A stretch of 64,000 bases of DNA from Mesorhizobium sp. (lineage in GTDB: Bacteria; Pseudomonadota; Alphaproteobacteria; Rhizobiales; Rhizobiaceae), in contig NZ_JANINM010000024.1 of assembly GCF_024509055.1 (NCBI RefSeq), forward strand, positions 1-64,000, given 5' to 3'. A program made the translations under genes and the position numbers. The notes under the pieces were generated by a model. It was given only the letters and a program-made list of their open reading frames with translations. It searched no databases and was not told where the DNA came from. Positions 51,809 to 61,729 of the stretch are shown one piece after another; positions within the stretch are counted from its first letter, which is position 1; each line of letters opens with the position of its first letter.

Positions 51809-53122
51809 TCATCGCGCGATCGGCCTGTGACCGTCAGGCAGGCGGGTGGCGATCAGCTTGTCGATGCGGCGACCGTCCAGATCGACGACCTCAAAACGCC
51901 AGCCTTGCGCGTCAACACACTCGCCGGTCGCCGGCAGGTGGTGCAGATGCGACAGCACGTATCCCGCCACGGTCTCGTAGTCGCGGTTTTCTGGCAGGTC
52001 GATGCCTAGCACCTCGGCCATCTCGTCGGCCTGCATGTAGCCGGCGAGCAGCCACGAGCCGTCCTCGCGCTTGACGGCGTTTTCCTCTTCCTCGCCGGCT
52101 TCGAGATCCGAGCGGAAAACGCCAGTGATGGCCTCAAGGATGTCGGCCGGGGTGACGATGCCTTCGAAGTGGCCGTATTCGTCATGGACCAGCGCCATCG
52201 GGACGTCGGACTCCCTCAGCTTCTGCAGCACGTCGAGTGCGTCGGCCTGATCATAGACGATGGGGGCGGCGCGCACATGCCGGCGCGGGTCGAGCGCGCG
52301 GCCGGCGAGCAGCGCGGCCAGAACGTCGCGAGTCTGGACAACACCGACCATGACGTCGACGCCGCCGTCGCCGGCGGGCAGGCGCGAATGCTGGGTCTCT
52401 ACCAGGAGCCGCCTGATTGTGGCCTCATCGGACTGCAGGTTGATCCAGTCCACTTCGGTCCTCGGCGTCATGACGGCGCGCACGGCGCGGTCGCCCAGAC
52501 GCATTACGCCGGCAATCATGCGGCGCTCGTCGGATTCGATGGTGCCGTGATGCTCGGCCTCGGCGACCAGCATCTTGATCTCCTCGTCGGTGACCTTCTC
52601 CTCCGGCCCGCCACGCTGGCCAAGAAGCCAAAGAACGGCGCGGCCGGACAAGTCGAGCAGGAAGACAAGTGGCGCCGCGATGGTGGCGAGGATGGTCATC
52701 GCCGGCGCTGCCCTGGCGGCAACGCGCTCCGGGTCCCTCAGCGCGATCTGCTTCGGCACGAGCTCGCCGACGATGAGCGAGGCATAGGTGATGACCGCGA
52801 CGACGATGCCGACGCCGGCCGGGTTGGCTATATTCTCGCGGATGCCGGTCGAAGCCAGGAAGTGCGCCAGTCGTTCGCCCAGCGTGGCGCCGGAAAAAGC
52901 GCCCGACAGCACGCCGACCAGTGTGATGCCGATCTGCACCGACGAGAGGAATTTGCCGGGATTGGAGCCGAGGGCAAGCGCGCGACCGGCGCCCTTGACG
53001 TCGCGGTCGATCATCGCCTTGAGGCGAGCTGGCCGCGACGAGACGATCGCGAGCTCCGACATCGATAAAAGGCCGTTCACCAAGATGAGGACGGCCACGA
53101 CGGCGATTTCAACGTAAAGCAT
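51809..53122 (-). CDS. CorC/HlyC-family membrane protein (CNNM-CBS type)
   Basis: A 437-aa inner-membrane protein. An N-terminal DUF21/CNNM domain has about four membrane segments (VEIAVVAVLILVNGLLSMSELAIVSSR), then tandem CBS domains (about 205-330: MTPRTEVDWINLQSDEAT, LVHDEYGHFEGIVTPADILEAI) and a C-terminal CorC_HlyC domain (SWLLAGYMQADEMAEVLG). Bacterial members export magnesium or cobalt, or affect antibiotic resistance; the ion is not shown here. Full length for the family. Confidence 0.94.
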   Translation of the reverse strand: MLYVEIAVVAVLILVNGLLSMSELAIVSSRPARLKAMIDRDVKGAGRALALGSNPGKFLSSVQIGITLVGVLSGAFSGATLGERLAHFLASTGIRENIANPAGVGIVVAVITYASLIVGELVPKQIALRDPERVAARAAPAMTILATIAAPLVFLLDLSGRAVLWLLGQRGGPEEKVTDEEIKMLVAEAEHHGTIESDERRMIAGVMRLGDRAVRAVMTPRTEVDWINLQSDEATIRRLLVETQHSRLPAGDGGVDVMVGVVQTRDVLAALLAGRALDPRRHVRAAPIVYDQADALDVLQKLRESDVPMALVHDEYGHFEGIVTPADILEAITGVFRSDLEAGEEEENAVKREDGSWLLAGYMQADEMAEVLGIDLPENRDYETVAGYVLSHLHHLPATGECVDAQGWRFEVVDLDGRRIDKLIATRLPDGHRPIAR

Positions 53123-53255
53123 GGCAGGTCAATAGCATTGCCGCAGTGCATTCGAAAATAGTCCGACATTATTTTTGGAGCATGACAGGCGGACTGTTCA
53201 GGCGGCTCGCGGCGCGGCGCCGAACGCAGTTGCAAGGGTTATCCTTACAACCTTG

Positions 53256-53963
53256 TCATGGCAGCATCTTCAACACACCAACGACCACCGCGCCGTCGGT
53301 GAAATAGGGATCGCCGCCGCCGTTTCTACCTGTCTTGGTCGGGCCGACACCTGTCATTTCGCCGGTGGAGATCAAGACGCTGGCCGTCGTCAGGTCGCCG
53401 ATCAGGTGGCCTCGCTCGGCGTCGATGTCCGGGCCTATATGGTGAGTGACGGCACCGGTATCGTGGCTGAGGCCGACGCCACGATCGAAGGTGGCGGCGC
53501 CCAGCCACAACGGGCGGCCATCGTCGCCGACCGAGTCCGTCAGCCAGAAGCGGACATGGTGGCGCCGGTCGGCGCTATTGCCGACCGGCTGTTCGAAAGA
53601 CAGGTCCTGCGCGTGGCCGTTGAACAGCAGCCGGCTAACCGGCGCATCGGGATAGGGGCGGGAAAAGAGCACGCTTTCGCCGATGTCGATCGCGGTCCTC
53701 AGTGTGACGGCATCGGCCGTGTCCCAGCCGGCAACCGCGAAGGCGTGGACGACCTCCTTCTCGGTGCCGACAAGGCCAATGTTGATCGGGTCGCCCGGGA
53801 TGCCCTGCGGCGTGCGGGTCATCATCTCGAAGTGCTGCGCACGGAAGCCGCGCTCGCGCCAGGTCCAGAAACCCGGCGCCGCGATATAGGCCAGCGCCAG
53901 GTAGCCGGCGCAGAAAGCCGCCAGCCAGATCGTCGCGCGCCGTCCAAGGCTTTGTTCACTCAC
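53256..53963 (-). CDS. LssY C-terminal domain protein
   Basis: About 235 aa. A single N-terminal membrane anchor (ATIWLAAFCAGYLALAYIAAP) is followed by a periplasmic or external LssY_C domain: PINIGLVGTEKEVVHAFAVAGWDTADAVTL, RRHHVRFWLTDSVGDDGRPLWLGAATFDRGVGLSHDTGAVTHHIGPDID is its core pattern. The domain occurs at the end of Legionella LssY, a PAP2-like secretion-associated protein, and its function is unsettled. GTG 53963 is preferred because GGAG lies 9 bases upstream; TTG 53978 has none. Confidence 0.85.
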   Translation of the reverse strand: MSEQSLGRRATIWLAAFCAGYLALAYIAAPGFWTWRERGFRAQHFEMMTRTPQGIPGDPINIGLVGTEKEVVHAFAVAGWDTADAVTLRTAIDIGESVLFSRPYPDAPVSRLLFNGHAQDLSFEQPVGNSADRRHHVRFWLTDSVGDDGRPLWLGAATFDRGVGLSHDTGAVTHHIGPDIDAERGHLIGDLTTASVLISTGEMTGVGPTKTGRNGGGDPYFTDGAVVVGVLKMLP

Positions 53964-54036
53964 AAGCGGCCACTCCAAAGCGAATACGACATCACTCTAA
54001 GCGGCGTCGCGCGAGTTGGGCAGGGGGCTGTCGGCA

Positions 54037-54858
54037 TCAGCGGCAGGCGCGATAGCCATTCCTGCGGTTCTTGATGTCGAAATGGAAGTGGTTGCGGTGG
54101 TCGTAGTTGTAGCCCGGCCCGAGCACGGTGGTGAAATACTGGCAGCCATCGGCACGCACATTGTTGAGGAAGCCGCGGGTGCGGAAGGCGAACAGGCCGG
54201 GCTTGCGGACGTCGATATCATCGCCATTGTTGAGCTCGATGCTCATGACGTCGAGCGCGTTGCCCTTGCCATGTTCGGACAACACCCCTTCGCCGGCGAT
54301 GTTGCGGCAGGAATAGCTCGAGCCCTGGTGGATGGCCCTGACGCCGGAGAAATAACGCCAGCGGGCGGCCGGAACGAGCTCGTTCTTCGTCCAGGCGGCG
54401 AATGTCGCGGCCATGGCGCAGGTCAGCGTGGCCGACGGCTTCATGTCGACGCTGCCGATGGCCGAAACCTTGACCGGATAGTCGATGCCGCACTGGCCTT
54501 CGTGGATCGGCGCCAGATCGGTGTAGACGACGCCGAGACGCTTCAGTTCGTTGCGGCAGTCGACCTCGCTGGCCGGCATCTGCTCGACCGGCGACATCGG
54601 GGGATCCATGCGCGGATAGGCGGCGGTCATGTACGGATTGGAGGGAACCAGCCGCTGCATGCCGGAATATTGCGGAACATCGGGCACCGCCGCGGTCTGG
54701 CTGCCAACGTCGACCGCCGGCTGCAGCGAGAAGACATCGCCGGTGGTGCAGGCTGACACGGCCGCGATGGCAAGGCCGGTGATCAGCCTGAAGGCAGTGC
54801 TTCGCGCGCGATTGCTCTGTCGCGCCACAGCAAGCATGGCGCCAAGTCTTGCGGCCAT
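54037..54858 (-). CDS. Extensin-like family protein, lipoprotein-like, copy 1
   Basis: A 273-aa secreted protein. The signal segment LITGLAIAAVSACTTGD has a lipobox-like SAC with Cys near residue 36. The conserved C-terminal extensin-like domain (about 100-273) has CRNELKRLGVVYTDLAPI, GVLSEHGKGNALDVMSIEL and GPGYNYDHRNHFHFDIKNR. The His/Asp pattern (SEHGKGNALD, DHRNHFHFD) resembles D-Ala-D-Ala peptidase-type metal sites, suggesting action on peptidoglycan, which is inference. ATG 54858 follows AAGGAC. A second family member follows upstream. Confidence 0.9.
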   Translation of the reverse strand: MAARLGAMLAVARQSNRARSTAFRLITGLAIAAVSACTTGDVFSLQPAVDVGSQTAAVPDVPQYSGMQRLVPSNPYMTAAYPRMDPPMSPVEQMPASEVDCRNELKRLGVVYTDLAPIHEGQCGIDYPVKVSAIGSVDMKPSATLTCAMAATFAAWTKNELVPAARWRYFSGVRAIHQGSSYSCRNIAGEGVLSEHGKGNALDVMSIELNNGDDIDVRKPGLFAFRTRGFLNNVRADGCQYFTTVLGPGYNYDHRNHFHFDIKNRRNGYRACR

Positions 54859-54953
54859 TGAAGGCGTCCTTGTCCCCGAATGGCACAATTTTAACCATCA
54901 AGGGTAAAGGAAAGATCAGCGCCGGGATTCACGCCTGGGGCCGAATTGCGGCG

Positions 54954-55937
54954 TCATTGGCAGAAGGTGCCGCCATGGCGTCGCGGCTCGAGATCGAAGT
55001 GGAAGTGCAGCGAATGATCTGCGTCGCTGCCGGGACCAAGCACCGTCTTGAACGGTCCGCAGGCGGCCTTGCGCACCGCGTCCAGGAACTTCGCGTCCTT
55101 CTCGGGAGGCGCCGGAGCGACGTCGATCTTGCTGCCGTTCGAAAGCGTGAAGGAAGCGATATCGAGCGCGTTGCCAAAGGCGTGTTCCGACAGCTTGTGC
55201 GTGCCATGGCGAGGGCGGCAGACGAAAGCGGATGCCTGACTGATCGACTTCAGATCGGCGTCGAACTCGGCCTTGGCCGTTGGTTGGACAACATCCACCG
55301 CAAAGCGCGCCACCGCCTCCGCCATCTGGCAGTCGAGCTCCGCGCCCGGGGTGATGCTGATGGATTTGCCAAGCGTTTTCAGAACGATAGGGTAGGGTAT
55401 TGAACAACCGATTCCAGCATCGTGCTCGGCCTTGTGTTCCTCGAATTCGACGCCAAGCGCTTTGAGCCGGCCGCGGCAGGCGACTTCGTCCTCCGGCATC
55501 TTGTCGGCAGGCAGATCAGCGGAACGAGGATCGGGAAGCATCTTTTCGCCGCCAGCCTCATCCGGTTTCTGTGGAGGCAGCGGAGCGGCCGCAGGGGGCT
55601 CCGGCTCAAGCTCAGCCGGTTTTTCCGGTGGCGTGGCAACGACCGCCGGGGTTTGCGGCGCCGCTGACTGGCTGCCAGCCGACGGCTGCCGTTCCTTGTC
55701 CTGTTTTGGTGGTGCAGCCTCGGTGTCCACACCGCTTTCGGCACCGGTGGGACGGGGTTCGGGAATTGGTGGCGTTGCAGGCGTTTCCAGCGCCGGCGCC
55801 GTGTTTTGATTGTTGGAGGACGGATCGCCCTTGTGCAGCCTGTGATGGTGGTGTCTCGCCAGCGCGGGGGTGGCAAGGCACATCGCCGCCAGCGGCAACG
55901 CCAGAATGCACAATCGGGAAAAGCTCAGCGTCGCCAT
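54954..55937 (-). CDS. Extensin-like family protein, copy 2
   Basis: A 327-aa secreted protein with signal peptide (MATLSFSRLCILALPLAAMCLATPALA). A Pro/Glu/Ala-rich spacer of about 110 residues, probably spanning periplasm or wall, precedes the extensin-like C-terminal domain (about 160-327): CRGRLKALGVEFEEHKA, KLSEHAFGNALDIASFTL and GPGSDADHSLHFHFDLEPR. The same His/Asp pattern as copy 1 is kept. The two genes are adjacent on the same strand, 95 bases apart, and differ strongly outside the domain, so this is an old duplication. Confidence 0.9.
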   Translation of the reverse strand: MATLSFSRLCILALPLAAMCLATPALARHHHHRLHKGDPSSNNQNTAPALETPATPPIPEPRPTGAESGVDTEAAPPKQDKERQPSAGSQSAAPQTPAVVATPPEKPAELEPEPPAAAPLPPQKPDEAGGEKMLPDPRSADLPADKMPEDEVACRGRLKALGVEFEEHKAEHDAGIGCSIPYPIVLKTLGKSISITPGAELDCQMAEAVARFAVDVVQPTAKAEFDADLKSISQASAFVCRPRHGTHKLSEHAFGNALDIASFTLSNGSKIDVAPAPPEKDAKFLDAVRKAACGPFKTVLGPGSDADHSLHFHFDLEPRRHGGTFCQ

Positions 55938-56012
55938 CGCCCGGAAACGGCGCCGGCATCCTGAAGTTGCCTGGAAGCCTGGAGCAGCCGATCACAATCG
56001 ATTACCGGCGCG

Positions 56013-56438
56013 TTACGCGCCGATCACCTCAAGGCCTTCCGCGAGCCAATCGGCAAGCAACGGCAGGCCAAGCAGGTATTTCGCCGTGCGCTTGTTGGCG
56101 CGCTCGCGCGCCGCGGCCACTGCATCGGCCCATTCGGTAGCGTCAAAGTCGCCGCGGCCAACCCAGGCGAGGGCTATCAGCTCGGCGGCCTCGTCGACAT
56201 TGAGGTCGTTGATCAGCTCGCGGAACTCCTCCTCGGTCAGGTTTTCCGAGGCCTCCTCGACCAGCCCATCGTGGTGATGACTGGCGTGCCTGTCGCCGTC
56301 GAACTCGACCTCGTGCTCGGCGCCGTCGTCATAATCCTCGTTGACGGCGGCACTCAAAGCCTTGGCCTTGAGGACGAACAGGCGCACCGTGTCCGGATCA
56401 ATCGAAAGCTCCCATTGCTTCTCGCGGCGCTGCTGCAC
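56013..56438 (-). CDS. DUF3775-domain protein
   Basis: A 141-aa acidic soluble protein with DUF3775 pattern: WELSIDPDTVRLFVLKAKAL, LTEEEFRELINDLNVDEAAELIALAWVGRGDF and AKYLLGLPLLADWLAEGLEVIG. A His-rich stretch (HASHHHDG) lies in the middle. The domain is limited mostly to alphaproteobacteria and has no known role. The start is GTG 56438 after GGAGAAGGACC. Confidence 0.9.
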   Translation of the reverse strand: MQQRREKQWELSIDPDTVRLFVLKAKALSAAVNEDYDDGAEHEVEFDGDRHASHHHDGLVEEASENLTEEEFRELINDLNVDEAAELIALAWVGRGDFDATEWADAVAAARERANKRTAKYLLGLPLLADWLAEGLEVIGA

Positions 56439-56616
56439 GGTCCTTCTCCACGTGATGCGCTTGCCCGGATGATAGCGGATTTGCGGCGCGCGTCACGTCT
56501 GGAGGCAAGGCTGCCTCCACAGTCGTCCAAAATTGTTCGGCAGACACGGGGTTTTCGGGGATGAAACCGGATCGCGCCGGCGTTAATCTGGCATTGTCAC
56601 GCTCACGGAGGCTTCG

Positions 56617-57156
56617 ATGCGCAGACGATTGCTTGTTCAGGTCATGGCTGTTGCCGCCTTGCCGCTGTTTGTGGCGCCCGCGTTCACAGCCGGCGACAGC
56701 GGCGGCGGAGGCGGTAGCCCTACCACCACCCAGTGCAAGAAGGGCGAGGTCTGGGACAAGAAGAAGAACAAATGCGTAAAGCCCCAATACGGCATGCTGG
56801 ATGACGACAGCATCTACGAGGCCGGCCATGACCTGGCGATGGCTGGGCGCTATGACGAGGCGATCTCGGTCTTGACGCTGGCCGCCAACAAGCAGGATCC
56901 GCGAATCCTCAACTATCTCGGCTATTCGCATCGCCATTCCGGCCGTGTCACCGTAGGCCTCGGCTACTACGAAGAGGCGCTGCGGATCGATCCGAACTAC
57001 ACGCTGGTGCGCGAATATCTCGGCGAGGCGCATCTGCAGATCGGCGATCTTGCCGGCGCCCAGGAGCAGCTTAAACAAATCGAGATGCGGACCGGCAAAG
57101 GTTCTCGCGAATATGGCATGCTGTCCGAGCAGATCGATCACTTCCTGAGAAGCTGA
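56617..57156 (+). CDS. Secreted TPR-repeat protein
   Basis: A 179-aa protein with signal peptide (MRRRLLVQVMAVAALPLFVAPAFTA). A Gly/Ser linker, a Cys pair motif (QCKKGEVWDKKKNKCVKPQ) and two to three tetratricopeptide repeats follow (SIYEAGHDLAMAGRYDEAISVL, RILNYLGYSHRHSGRVTVGLGYYEEAL, LVREYLGEAHLQIGDLAGAQEQL). It is likely a periplasmic protein-interaction module; partners unknown. GGAGG precedes the ATG and an intrinsic terminator follows 20 bases after the stop. Confidence 0.9.
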   Translation: MRRRLLVQVMAVAALPLFVAPAFTAGDSGGGGGSPTTTQCKKGEVWDKKKNKCVKPQYGMLDDDSIYEAGHDLAMAGRYDEAISVLTLAANKQDPRILNYLGYSHRHSGRVTVGLGYYEEALRIDPNYTLVREYLGEAHLQIGDLAGAQEQLKQIEMRTGKGSREYGMLSEQIDHFLRS

Positions 57157-57175
57157 TTGCAACTCGGCTCCTTTC

Positions 57176-57206
57176 AAACCGGCTGCGGACACGCGGCCGG
57201 TTTTTT
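57176..57206 (+). terminator. Intrinsic terminator of the TPR gene
   Basis: AAACCGGC (57176-57183) pairs with GCCGGTTT (57196-57203), followed by a T-run to 57206. Classical plus-strand terminator. Confidence 0.85.
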
Positions 57207-57326
57207 GCGTTCGGTCGCGGCATTTGCCTCCGGGCAGCCAGCGCGAAAGCGGTGATCATTTTGCCGGACTTCATTTTTGAGCGTGAAAATCGCGCGAAGA
57301 TCGCTATATTGACCGAAATTGTGGTG

Positions 57327-57368
57327 AAACGGTTCCGTTAGCCCAGGCTGCCGGACCGTTTTCTTTTT
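57327..57368 (+). terminator. Possible attenuator hairpin in the greA leader
   Basis: AAACGGTTC (57327-57335) pairs with G-A-CCGTTT (57353-57361, one G-U) and is followed by TTTTCTTTTTG. It lies about 60 bases before the greA start, with TATATT at 57305-57310 as a possible -10 box upstream. It would stop transcription before greA, leaving a short RNA. Confidence 0.5.
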
Positions 57369-57426
57369 GTACCATCGACAAGGCCATTCCCGGCGAGCGG
57401 GGGTGGCGGCAGGAAAGGTCAGGCAT

Positions 57427-57900
57427 ATGAACAAGGTCCCGATGACAGGCGACGGGTTCGCGTCATTGAAGGAAGAACTGCGCTGGCGCCAGCAGGAAGA
57501 GCGTCCTCGCATCATCGAGGCGATCTCCGAAGCACGCTCGCATGGCGACCTGTCCGAAAATGCCGAATATCATGCGGCCAAAGAGGCGCAGAGCCACAAT
57601 GAAGGCCGCGTCAACGAACTTGAGGACCTGATCGCGCGCGCCGAGGTCATCGACGTCTCGAAGCTCAGCGGCGACAAGGTGAAATTCGGCGCCACCGTGG
57701 TGCTGGTCGACGAAGACACCGAGGAAAAGAAGACCTACCAGATCGTCGGCGACCAGGAGGCGGACGTGAAGTCCGGCCGCATCTCGATCTCCTCGCCGAT
57801 CGCGCGCGCGCTAATCGGCAAGGAAGTCGGCGACGCCATCGAGGTCAATGCGCCCGGCGGCGCAAGGGGCTATGAGATCGTCCAGGTGCAGTTCATCTAG
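57427..57900 (+). CDS. greA: Transcription elongation factor GreA
   Basis: A 157-aa GreA: N-terminal coiled coil with the acidic tip ([50 protein letters not shown] is the family signature region; D and E of DLSENAEY are the cleavage-stimulating residues) and a C-terminal FKBP-like domain ([47 protein letters not shown]). It binds the secondary channel of RNA polymerase and rescues backtracked complexes. ATG 57427 is the family start. Its last 8 bases overlap the convergent waaC stop. Confidence 0.96.
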   Translation: MNKVPMTGDGFASLKEELRWRQQEERPRIIEAISEARSHGDLSENAEYHAAKEAQSHNEGRVNELEDLIARAEVIDVSKLSGDKVKFGATVVLVDEDTEEKKTYQIVGDQEADVKSGRISISSPIARALIGKEVGDAIEVNAPGGARGYEIVQVQFI

Positions 57901-58879
57901 GAACTTGGGTATGCGCCTGTAATCCGAGCGCCAATTGCCGTTGGGCTTCGGCCATCACTTCAGCCGGCGTGACCTTGCCGCCGGCCGGCGCCAGCAAGGT
58001 CGTCGAAAACGGTCCGCGCGGGCCTGTAAGGCCCGGTTCGGTCGCCAGGAAGATGGCGACCGTGGGCAGACCGAAACCGCTCGCGAGATGGGTGAGGCCG
58101 GTATCCGCGCCAATCACGATTTCCGAGCGACCGAGGATCGCAGCGATCTCGGACAACGGCGATCTGGGAATCAGCACAGTGTTTGGAACGGCCGAGGCGA
58201 TCGCCTCTGCCACTTTCCTTTCCGCTTCGTTCGACCATGTCACGACTGGCGTGAAACCTCTGGCAACCAACTGCCGGCCGGTCTCGATCCAGTCACCGAC
58301 CGGCCATTTCTTGTCCTCGCGGCTGGTGCCGTGCAGCAGGAAGGCGGCGCGCCCCTCGATGGCCGGCATGCCGGAAGCCGGCGCGACGATACCGGAACCC
58401 AGCACTGACAGATCCGGCTGATAGCCGAGGGCCAGTCCAAACAGGCGGCGTGTGCGCTCAATGGCATGCAAATCACGAGCGACCCTGTATTTGCGGTCGT
58501 AAAGCAGCGTTGCTGTTGGCTCCCGTGCGCTCGAGCGGTCGAAGCCGGCAATCGGTGATGCGGCCTGCCTGGCGACGACGGCGGATTTCAACAGTCCTTG
58601 GGCGTCGATCACCAGATCGTAGTTCCCCGACCGTAACGCTCGCCGCAGGCCTGCCATCTCGCGCCAGGTCCGGCTGTCGAAAAGCTTCTTGCGCCAGCGC
58701 CGGATCGCCACTTTGTGGATGCTTCGGATCGCCGGATGCAGCGCCACGATGCCGGCGAACGCCTCTTCCACGCACCAGTCGAACGTCACATCGGGGCGGT
58801 TGTGAAGCGCGTCCTCGACAGCCGGGAAAGTGTGGATGACGTCGCCCATGGACGACGTCTTGACGATCAGCACCTTCAT
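57893..58879 (-). CDS. waaC: LPS heptosyltransferase I
   Basis: A 328-aa GT9 glycosyltransferase that adds the first L-glycero-D-manno-heptose to Kdo2-lipid A at the inner membrane. It opens [21 protein letters not shown], the WaaC signature, and has [21 protein letters not shown] and [26 protein letters not shown]. The start overlaps the waaF stop by ATGA, so it is coupled. Assignment to heptosyltransferase I over II rests on the start motif and the KxSS...HTFP pattern. Confidence 0.92.
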   Translation of the reverse strand: MKVLIVKTSSMGDVIHTFPAVEDALHNRPDVTFDWCVEEAFAGIVALHPAIRSIHKVAIRRWRKKLFDSRTWREMAGLRRALRSGNYDLVIDAQGLLKSAVVARQAASPIAGFDRSSAREPTATLLYDRKYRVARDLHAIERTRRLFGLALGYQPDLSVLGSGIVAPASGMPAIEGRAAFLLHGTSREDKKWPVGDWIETGRQLVARGFTPVVTWSNEAERKVAEAIASAVPNTVLIPRSPLSEIAAILGRSEIVIGADTGLTHLASGFGLPTVAIFLATEPGLTGPRGPFSTTLLAPAGGKVTPAEVMAEAQRQLALGLQAHTQVPR

Positions 58880-59883
58880 ACGGTGGCCGGAACCTGCAGC
58901 AGCCGTTCGGCGGCGGCCATGACGCGCGCGACTTCGAGCGTCTTCAGGCAATTGAGATGGCCGAGCGGGCAGATTTTATTGTGGCAGGGTGAGCAGGACA
59001 AGTGGAGCCAGATCAATTCGGAGCGCTCGGTCAGCGGCGGCGTGTTCTCGGGCGAGGTCGATCCGTAGACGGCCACGACCCGCGTACCGACGGCGGCGGC
59101 GACATGCATCAGGCCGCTGTCGTTCGATACGGCAAGGTCGGCGGCAGCGAGCAGATCGATGGCGTCTGCCAGTTTCGTCTTGCCGGCCAAGTCGATGGCA
59201 CCCGGCGCCAGAGTGGCGATCTCGCCGGTCACGCTGGCATCGTTCTTCGAGCCCAGCAGCGCGACACCGTAGCCCTTTTCAATCATCGCTCGGGCAAGCC
59301 CGGCATAGTGGTCGCTTGGCCAGCGCTTTGCCGGGCCGAACTCGGCGCCAGGCATCAAAGTGACGAATTTCTTGCCGCTCAACCCGAACCTCGCCAGCAG
59401 CTCGGCCTGGTTAGCCGTATCGACTGTGAGTTTCGGTGCGTGAAAAGTGCCGCCGCGGGCAAGGCCGAAATAGGCTCGCGCGGTGCGCCGCTTGAGGGCA
59501 TCCGGCAGGGGCACGACATCGGTCAGCAGGCCGTAGCGCATTTCCCTGAGGTTACCGACGCGGCGCGGAATCCGAGCAAAAAACGGGATCAGCGCCGATT
59601 TCCAGCTGCCGGGCAGCACATAGGCCATGTCGTAGCGGCCGCGCAGCAGGCGGCCGAAACGCATGCGGCTGCGGAATTCGAGAGCGCCCGGCATTAGGGG
59701 GAAGTCGATCTGGCTGCGTATTTCCGGCATGCGCTTGACTATGGGCGCCGCCCAGGCCGGCGCCAGCACGTCGATGGCGGCGTTTGGATGCTTTTCCTTC
59801 AGCGCTGAGAACAGGCACTGCGCCATGACCATGTCGCCCACCCAGCGTGGGCCGATCACTAGGATCGTTGGGCTTTCAGCCAT
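58876..59883 (-). CDS. waaF: LPS heptosyltransferase II
   Basis: A 335-aa GT9 enzyme that adds the second heptose of the LPS inner core. Signatures: [23 protein letters not shown] at the N-terminus, [26 protein letters not shown], and the ADP-heptose pocket [39 protein letters not shown]. It overlaps hldD by 25 bases at its 5' end and waaC by 4 bases at its 3' end, forming a tight hldD-waaF-waaC operon. Confidence 0.94.
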   Translation of the reverse strand: MAESPTILVIGPRWVGDMVMAQCLFSALKEKHPNAAIDVLAPAWAAPIVKRMPEIRSQIDFPLMPGALEFRSRMRFGRLLRGRYDMAYVLPGSWKSALIPFFARIPRRVGNLREMRYGLLTDVVPLPDALKRRTARAYFGLARGGTFHAPKLTVDTANQAELLARFGLSGKKFVTLMPGAEFGPAKRWPSDHYAGLARAMIEKGYGVALLGSKNDASVTGEIATLAPGAIDLAGKTKLADAIDLLAAADLAVSNDSGLMHVAAAVGTRVVAVYGSTSPENTPPLTERSELIWLHLSCSPCHNKICPLGHLNCLKTLEVARVMAAAERLLQVPATV

Positions 59884-60806
59884 TCGACATAGTCCCTGAC
59901 GCCGGTTTCTACGGTCCGGAATTGGCCATTGTAGCCGGCCGCGCGCAAGCGGGACATATCAGCCTGCGTAAAACTCTGATAGCTGCCCTTGAGGTGGTCC
60001 GGGAAGGGGATGAACTCGATCTCGCCCTTGCCGAGCGTGTCGATCACCGTTTCGGCAATGGCGCGGAACGGCTGGGCGCGGCCGGTGCCGCAGTTGAAGA
60101 TGCCGCTCGACCCCCGCTTCCAAAGCCACAGGTTGACGTCTGCGACGTCCCCGACATGGATGAAATCGCGGCTTTGCTCGCCGGGGCCGAAGCCGTCATA
60201 GGCGCCGAACAGTTTCGGATTCTCGCCACGCTCGACCTGGTTGAAGAGATGGAAGGCGACCGAGGCCATCGAGCCCTTGTGCGCCTCGCGCGGCCCGTAG
60301 ACGTTGAAATAGCGCAGGCCCGCCACCTGCGAGTGTTCGGTGTCGAGGACATTGCGGCGAACATAGTCGTCGAACAGCTTTTTCGAATAGGCATAGACAT
60401 TGAGCGGCCGCTCGAGGGCGGGCTCCTCGCGGAACTCGCTGCCGCCGCCATAGACCGACGCCGACGAGGCGTAGAGGAAGGGCACGCGCAGCGCCAGGCA
60501 GGCGTGCAACAGCCGCTTCGAATAGGCATAGTTCACATCCATCATGAACTTGCCATTCCATTCAGTGGTGGTCGAGCAGGCGCCCTGATGGAAAACGGCC
60601 TCGACGCGGCCGAGCCCGCCGTCCTCGAGCCGGCCGAGAAAATCGTCCTTGTCGAGATAGTCGGCGATGCGCAGATCGGCCAGGTTGGCGATCTTGTGGC
60701 CGTCGGTCAGGTCGTCGACGACCACGATGTCGTCATGCCCTTCGGCATTGAGCGCGGCAACGATGTTGGAGCCGATCATGCCGGCGCCGCCCGTGACGAT
60801 GATCAT
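59859..60806 (-). CDS. hldD: ADP-L-glycero-D-manno-heptose 6-epimerase
   Basis: A 315-aa short-chain dehydrogenase-fold epimerase with N-terminal [20 protein letters not shown], the YxxxK-type active site in [16 protein letters not shown], and [26 protein letters not shown]. It converts ADP-D-glycero- to ADP-L-glycero-D-manno-heptose, the donor used by WaaC and WaaF. It is the first gene of the minus-strand operon and overlaps waaF. Confidence 0.96.
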   Translation of the reverse strand: MIIVTGGAGMIGSNIVAALNAEGHDDIVVVDDLTDGHKIANLADLRIADYLDKDDFLGRLEDGGLGRVEAVFHQGACSTTTEWNGKFMMDVNYAYSKRLLHACLALRVPFLYASSASVYGGGSEFREEPALERPLNVYAYSKKLFDDYVRRNVLDTEHSQVAGLRYFNVYGPREAHKGSMASVAFHLFNQVERGENPKLFGAYDGFGPGEQSRDFIHVGDVADVNLWLWKRGSSGIFNCGTGRAQPFRAIAETVIDTLGKGEIEFIPFPDHLKGSYQSFTQADMSRLRAAGYNGQFRTVETGVRDYVEWLKAQRS

Positions 60807-60964
60807 GCTGTTGGCCCCGATACTCGTTTCACTTGCCGATTCCGGCTCTTATAAGGGAGGTATCTCGGGCTGTCGACAAAGCAGCTGCATGCGCCTCAGT
60901 GGCGCCGCAAAGCTTTCGCCTCAGTCGGCTCGCACGGGGACATTTCGATGAGGGGACAGGGACG

Positions 60965-61597
60965 ATGCCGTCGACCGAACTGCTGATCGCGTTTTTCGCC
61001 ACCACCGCCATCTTTGCCTATATTCCAGGTCCCTCCATGCTCTATGCCGCCGCGCAGACGATGGTGCGTGGCCGCTGGTCCGGCCTAACTGCGGCGCTGG
61101 GCATTCATCTGGGCGGCTATGTGCATGTCTTTGCCGCCGCAGCGGGTCTGTCGGTGCTGTTCCATGCCGTGCCGCCGCTATACATGGCGGTCAAGCTTGT
61201 GGGTGCACTCTACCTGATCTGGCTCGGCGTCTCCCTGTTTCGCAAGCGGATCGAGGGCGACGCGGTGTTGCCCGCGATTGAGCGCAAATCTGCGCGCCGC
61301 GCCTTTTTCGAGAGCATCGCCGTCGAGGTGCTCAACCCCAAGACGGCGATCTTCTTCATGGCTTTCCTGCCGCAGTTCATCGACGCTTCGGCGGCATTCC
61401 CGATCTGGCTGCAGTTCGTCGTGCTCGGCACCATCGTCAACCTGATGTTTTCTTCCGCCGACATCACTTGCGTGTTCCTGGCCGGCGCCGTGATCGGCCG
61501 GCTGCGGCGTTCGAGCCGCGCGCAGCGGCTGATGCAGCGGGCGGGCGGGGCGGTTCTCGTCGGTCTCGGCGTGCACGTCGCGTTGCAGAAGAGCTGA
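60965..61597 (+). CDS. LysE-family translocator
   Basis: A 210-aa inner-membrane exporter of the LysE/RhtB family with five to six hydrophobic segments. The family start block is AFFATTAIFAYIPGPSMLYAAAQTMVRGRWSGLTAALGIHLG, with the GPSML motif, then LYLIWLGVSLFRKR and NPKTAIFFMAFLPQFID. Members export amino acids or their derivatives. ATG 60965 follows GAGGGG; the frame is open further upstream. It is inserted between the two arms of the heptose gene cluster without functional link that I can see. Confidence 0.9.
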   Translation: MPSTELLIAFFATTAIFAYIPGPSMLYAAAQTMVRGRWSGLTAALGIHLGGYVHVFAAAAGLSVLFHAVPPLYMAVKLVGALYLIWLGVSLFRKRIEGDAVLPAIERKSARRAFFESIAVEVLNPKTAIFFMAFLPQFIDASAAFPIWLQFVVLGTIVNLMFSSADITCVFLAGAVIGRLRRSSRAQRLMQRAGGAVLVGLGVHVALQKS

Positions 61598-61729
61598 TCG
61601 ACGGGACAGTGGAGCCGCCGTTGCGCTGCATGGATTTGCGGTATATCGGCTTCGCCATGAATGATCCGGCCATCAGACGATGGTGACCAGCAAGATCGAG
61701 ACCGGCCTTATCAGCGTGTTGTCAGTGAC

